NCBI GenBank assembly: GCA_031119475.1
Contig: JAVHXV010000009.1
Span: forward strand, 64,881 to 128,880
Source of the DNA: Pedobacter sp.
GTDB lineage: Bacteria; Bacteroidota; Bacteroidia; Sphingobacteriales; Sphingobacteriaceae
Direction: 5' to 3'
Length of the DNA stretch: 64,000 bases
Shown piece after piece: positions 63,141-64,000 of this stretch (position 1 is its first letter; every line of letters begins with the position of its first letter). Under the pieces are notes generated by a model. It saw nothing but the letters and a program-made list of their open reading frames with translations, searched no databases and was not told where the DNA came from. The translations under genes were made by a program, and so were the position numbers.

Positions 63141-64000
63141 ATGAATGATAAATCCATTAAAAACCTAACTATCTCGTTATTAATATTTACGGGTGTAGTT
63201 TTTGTATACTTTTTAGTTTTCGTATCACTAAACGGATATTGGATTTGGCATGAAAGTTTGGATTTTGCAGCTACAGGACAATTCGGAGATTTTGTTGGGG
63301 GATTCTTAGGAACAGTTTTCAATGGAGCTGCATTTTATTTTCTTTATTTAACTTTAAATGAGCAACGAAAATCAAGTTTAAAACAAGGTTTTGAGACAAA
63401 GTTGTATGATATTATTCGCTTGCACAGAGAAAATGTTACCGAATTAAAATATACAAAATTCTATAAGAAAGAACTGAAGACATCAGAATCTAGAAAAGTT
63501 TTTAGAATTATTGTTGAGGAGTTTATCGACTGTTACCATGAAATTCAACGTTTTTGTAAAATGTATCCAGAAATGGAAATTTTACAACCTGGATATCAAA
63601 TTTTATTAGAAAAAATTCTTAAAGAGAACAAAGTTAGAGCAACAATTAAAGAGTTAGCGTTATTAGATATAGCTTTTTGCTTTTTTTATTTTGGAGCTGG
63701 AAAGGAAAGTGAGACTATATTACTACATAAATTTTATAATAGGTATAATAAAAACTTCGTTCATAGGCTTAAAATATTTTTGCAACTAAAGCCAAAGGAA
63801 GAAATCAAGTTTTTATTTTCAAAGTGGGAGGAATTTAAATCCAAAGGAATTAGTGAAATGAAAAAAGACTTTGAGATGATTTATTCTGATAGTTCAAAGT
63901 CTGAACAGAAACTTCAAAAAACTGAAAAGCATTCCTTGCTTCCAAATCTACATGCAGAAAAATACTATGGTGGACATCAACATAGATTGGGACACTATTT
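63141..64000 (+). CDS. Putative phage abortive-infection protein (AbiC-like), 3' truncated by window
   Basis: An open frame from ATG 63141 to the window end, at least 286 codons with no stop seen. It has two membrane helices near the N-terminus (about 8-32 and 48-70). The motif GQFGDFVGGFLGTVFNG, then TLNEQRKS, then FETKLYDIIRLHREN follow, and GGHQHRLGHYF is near the edge. This order matches the putative phage abortive-infection (putAbiC) family. It is separated by 27 nt from the Mrr gene. The C-terminus lies outside the window. Confidence 0.75.
   Translation, partial: MNDKSIKNLTISLLIFTGVVFVYFLVFVSLNGYWIWHESLDFAATGQFGDFVGGFLGTVFNGAAFYFLYLTLNEQRKSSLKQGFETKLYDIIRLHRENVTELKYTKFYKKELKTSESRKVFRIIVEEFIDCYHEIQRFCKMYPEMEILQPGYQILLEKILKENKVRATIKELALLDIAFCFFYFGAGKESETILLHKFYNRYNKNFVHRLKIFLQLKPKEEIKFLFSKWEEFKSKGISEMKKDFEMIYSDSSKSEQKLQKTEKHSLLPNLHAEKYYGGHQHRLGHY

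Overview
The window looks like a chromosomal segment of a Sphingobacteriaceae-type member of the Bacteroidota, most like Pedobacter. The evidence is the Bacteroidota promoter signature (TTTG, about 19 nt, TAnnTTTG) in front of many genes, type IX secretion genes (porG, a porD-like gene), the conserved blocks nadK-porG-uppS-bamA-skp-skp-murI and bamD-rpoZ-coaBC-porD...recN, an extra-long PurF-like enzyme, and scarce Shine-Dalgarno motifs. No rRNA, tRNA, CRISPR array, insertion-sequence transposase or site-specific recombinase gene was found.

Left part (0-30 kb). A YqeY protein is preceded by a partial duplication of its own start. Next comes a tightly packed envelope operon: alpha/beta hydrolase, CBS protein, NAD kinase, PorG, UppS, BamA, two Skp-like chaperones and glutamate racemase. 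Then follow a PurF-like amidotransferase, transporters (LysE, FucP-like, two APC permeases), a dCMP deaminase, an unknown lipoprotein with a small membrane partner, GMP synthase, an RNA m5C methyltransferase, a membrane pyrophosphatase of the K+-dependent type and a radical SAM protein.

Middle (29-56 kb). An ammonium transporter is paired with a porin. A DbpA-like helicase, a lone receiver protein and a GbsR-type regulator follow; the regulator heads two paralogous membrane proteins and an SDR protein. Then come EttA, ClpC, a CAP protein, a small protein with a possible PID-CTERM-like tail, an ATP-grasp protein, a PA0069-type radical SAM protein, a serine hydrolase and RecN. A BlaI/BlaR1-like pair, whose antirepressor carries 23-residue tandem repeats instead of a penicillin sensor, sits between recN and the coaBC-porD / bamD-rpoZ units.

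Right part (57-64 kb). After two orphan secreted proteins, the sequence becomes AT-richer and changes style: single, unrelated, same-strand genes (a 79-aa orphan, a TPR lipoprotein, a DUF4279-like protein, a membrane orphan), each followed by a 107-141 bp inverted-repeat element. These elements resemble integron attC sites, and a conserved 18-nt block follows them. A frameshifted SymE-like toxin, an Mrr-type restriction endonuclease and a phage abortive-infection (AbiC-like) gene cut by the window edge come next. I read this as an accessory cassette-like array leading into a defence island, and it is the most interesting part of the window.

Two general patterns stand out. At least five genes (guaA, a TIGR01212 radical SAM gene, a DbpA-like helicase gene, a gbsR-like gene, bamD) have the -7 box only 3-4 nt before the ATG, suggesting leaderless mRNAs. 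Many intergenic gaps are filled with word-like degenerate repeats or dispersed palindromes, one of which supplies the stop codon of a gene.
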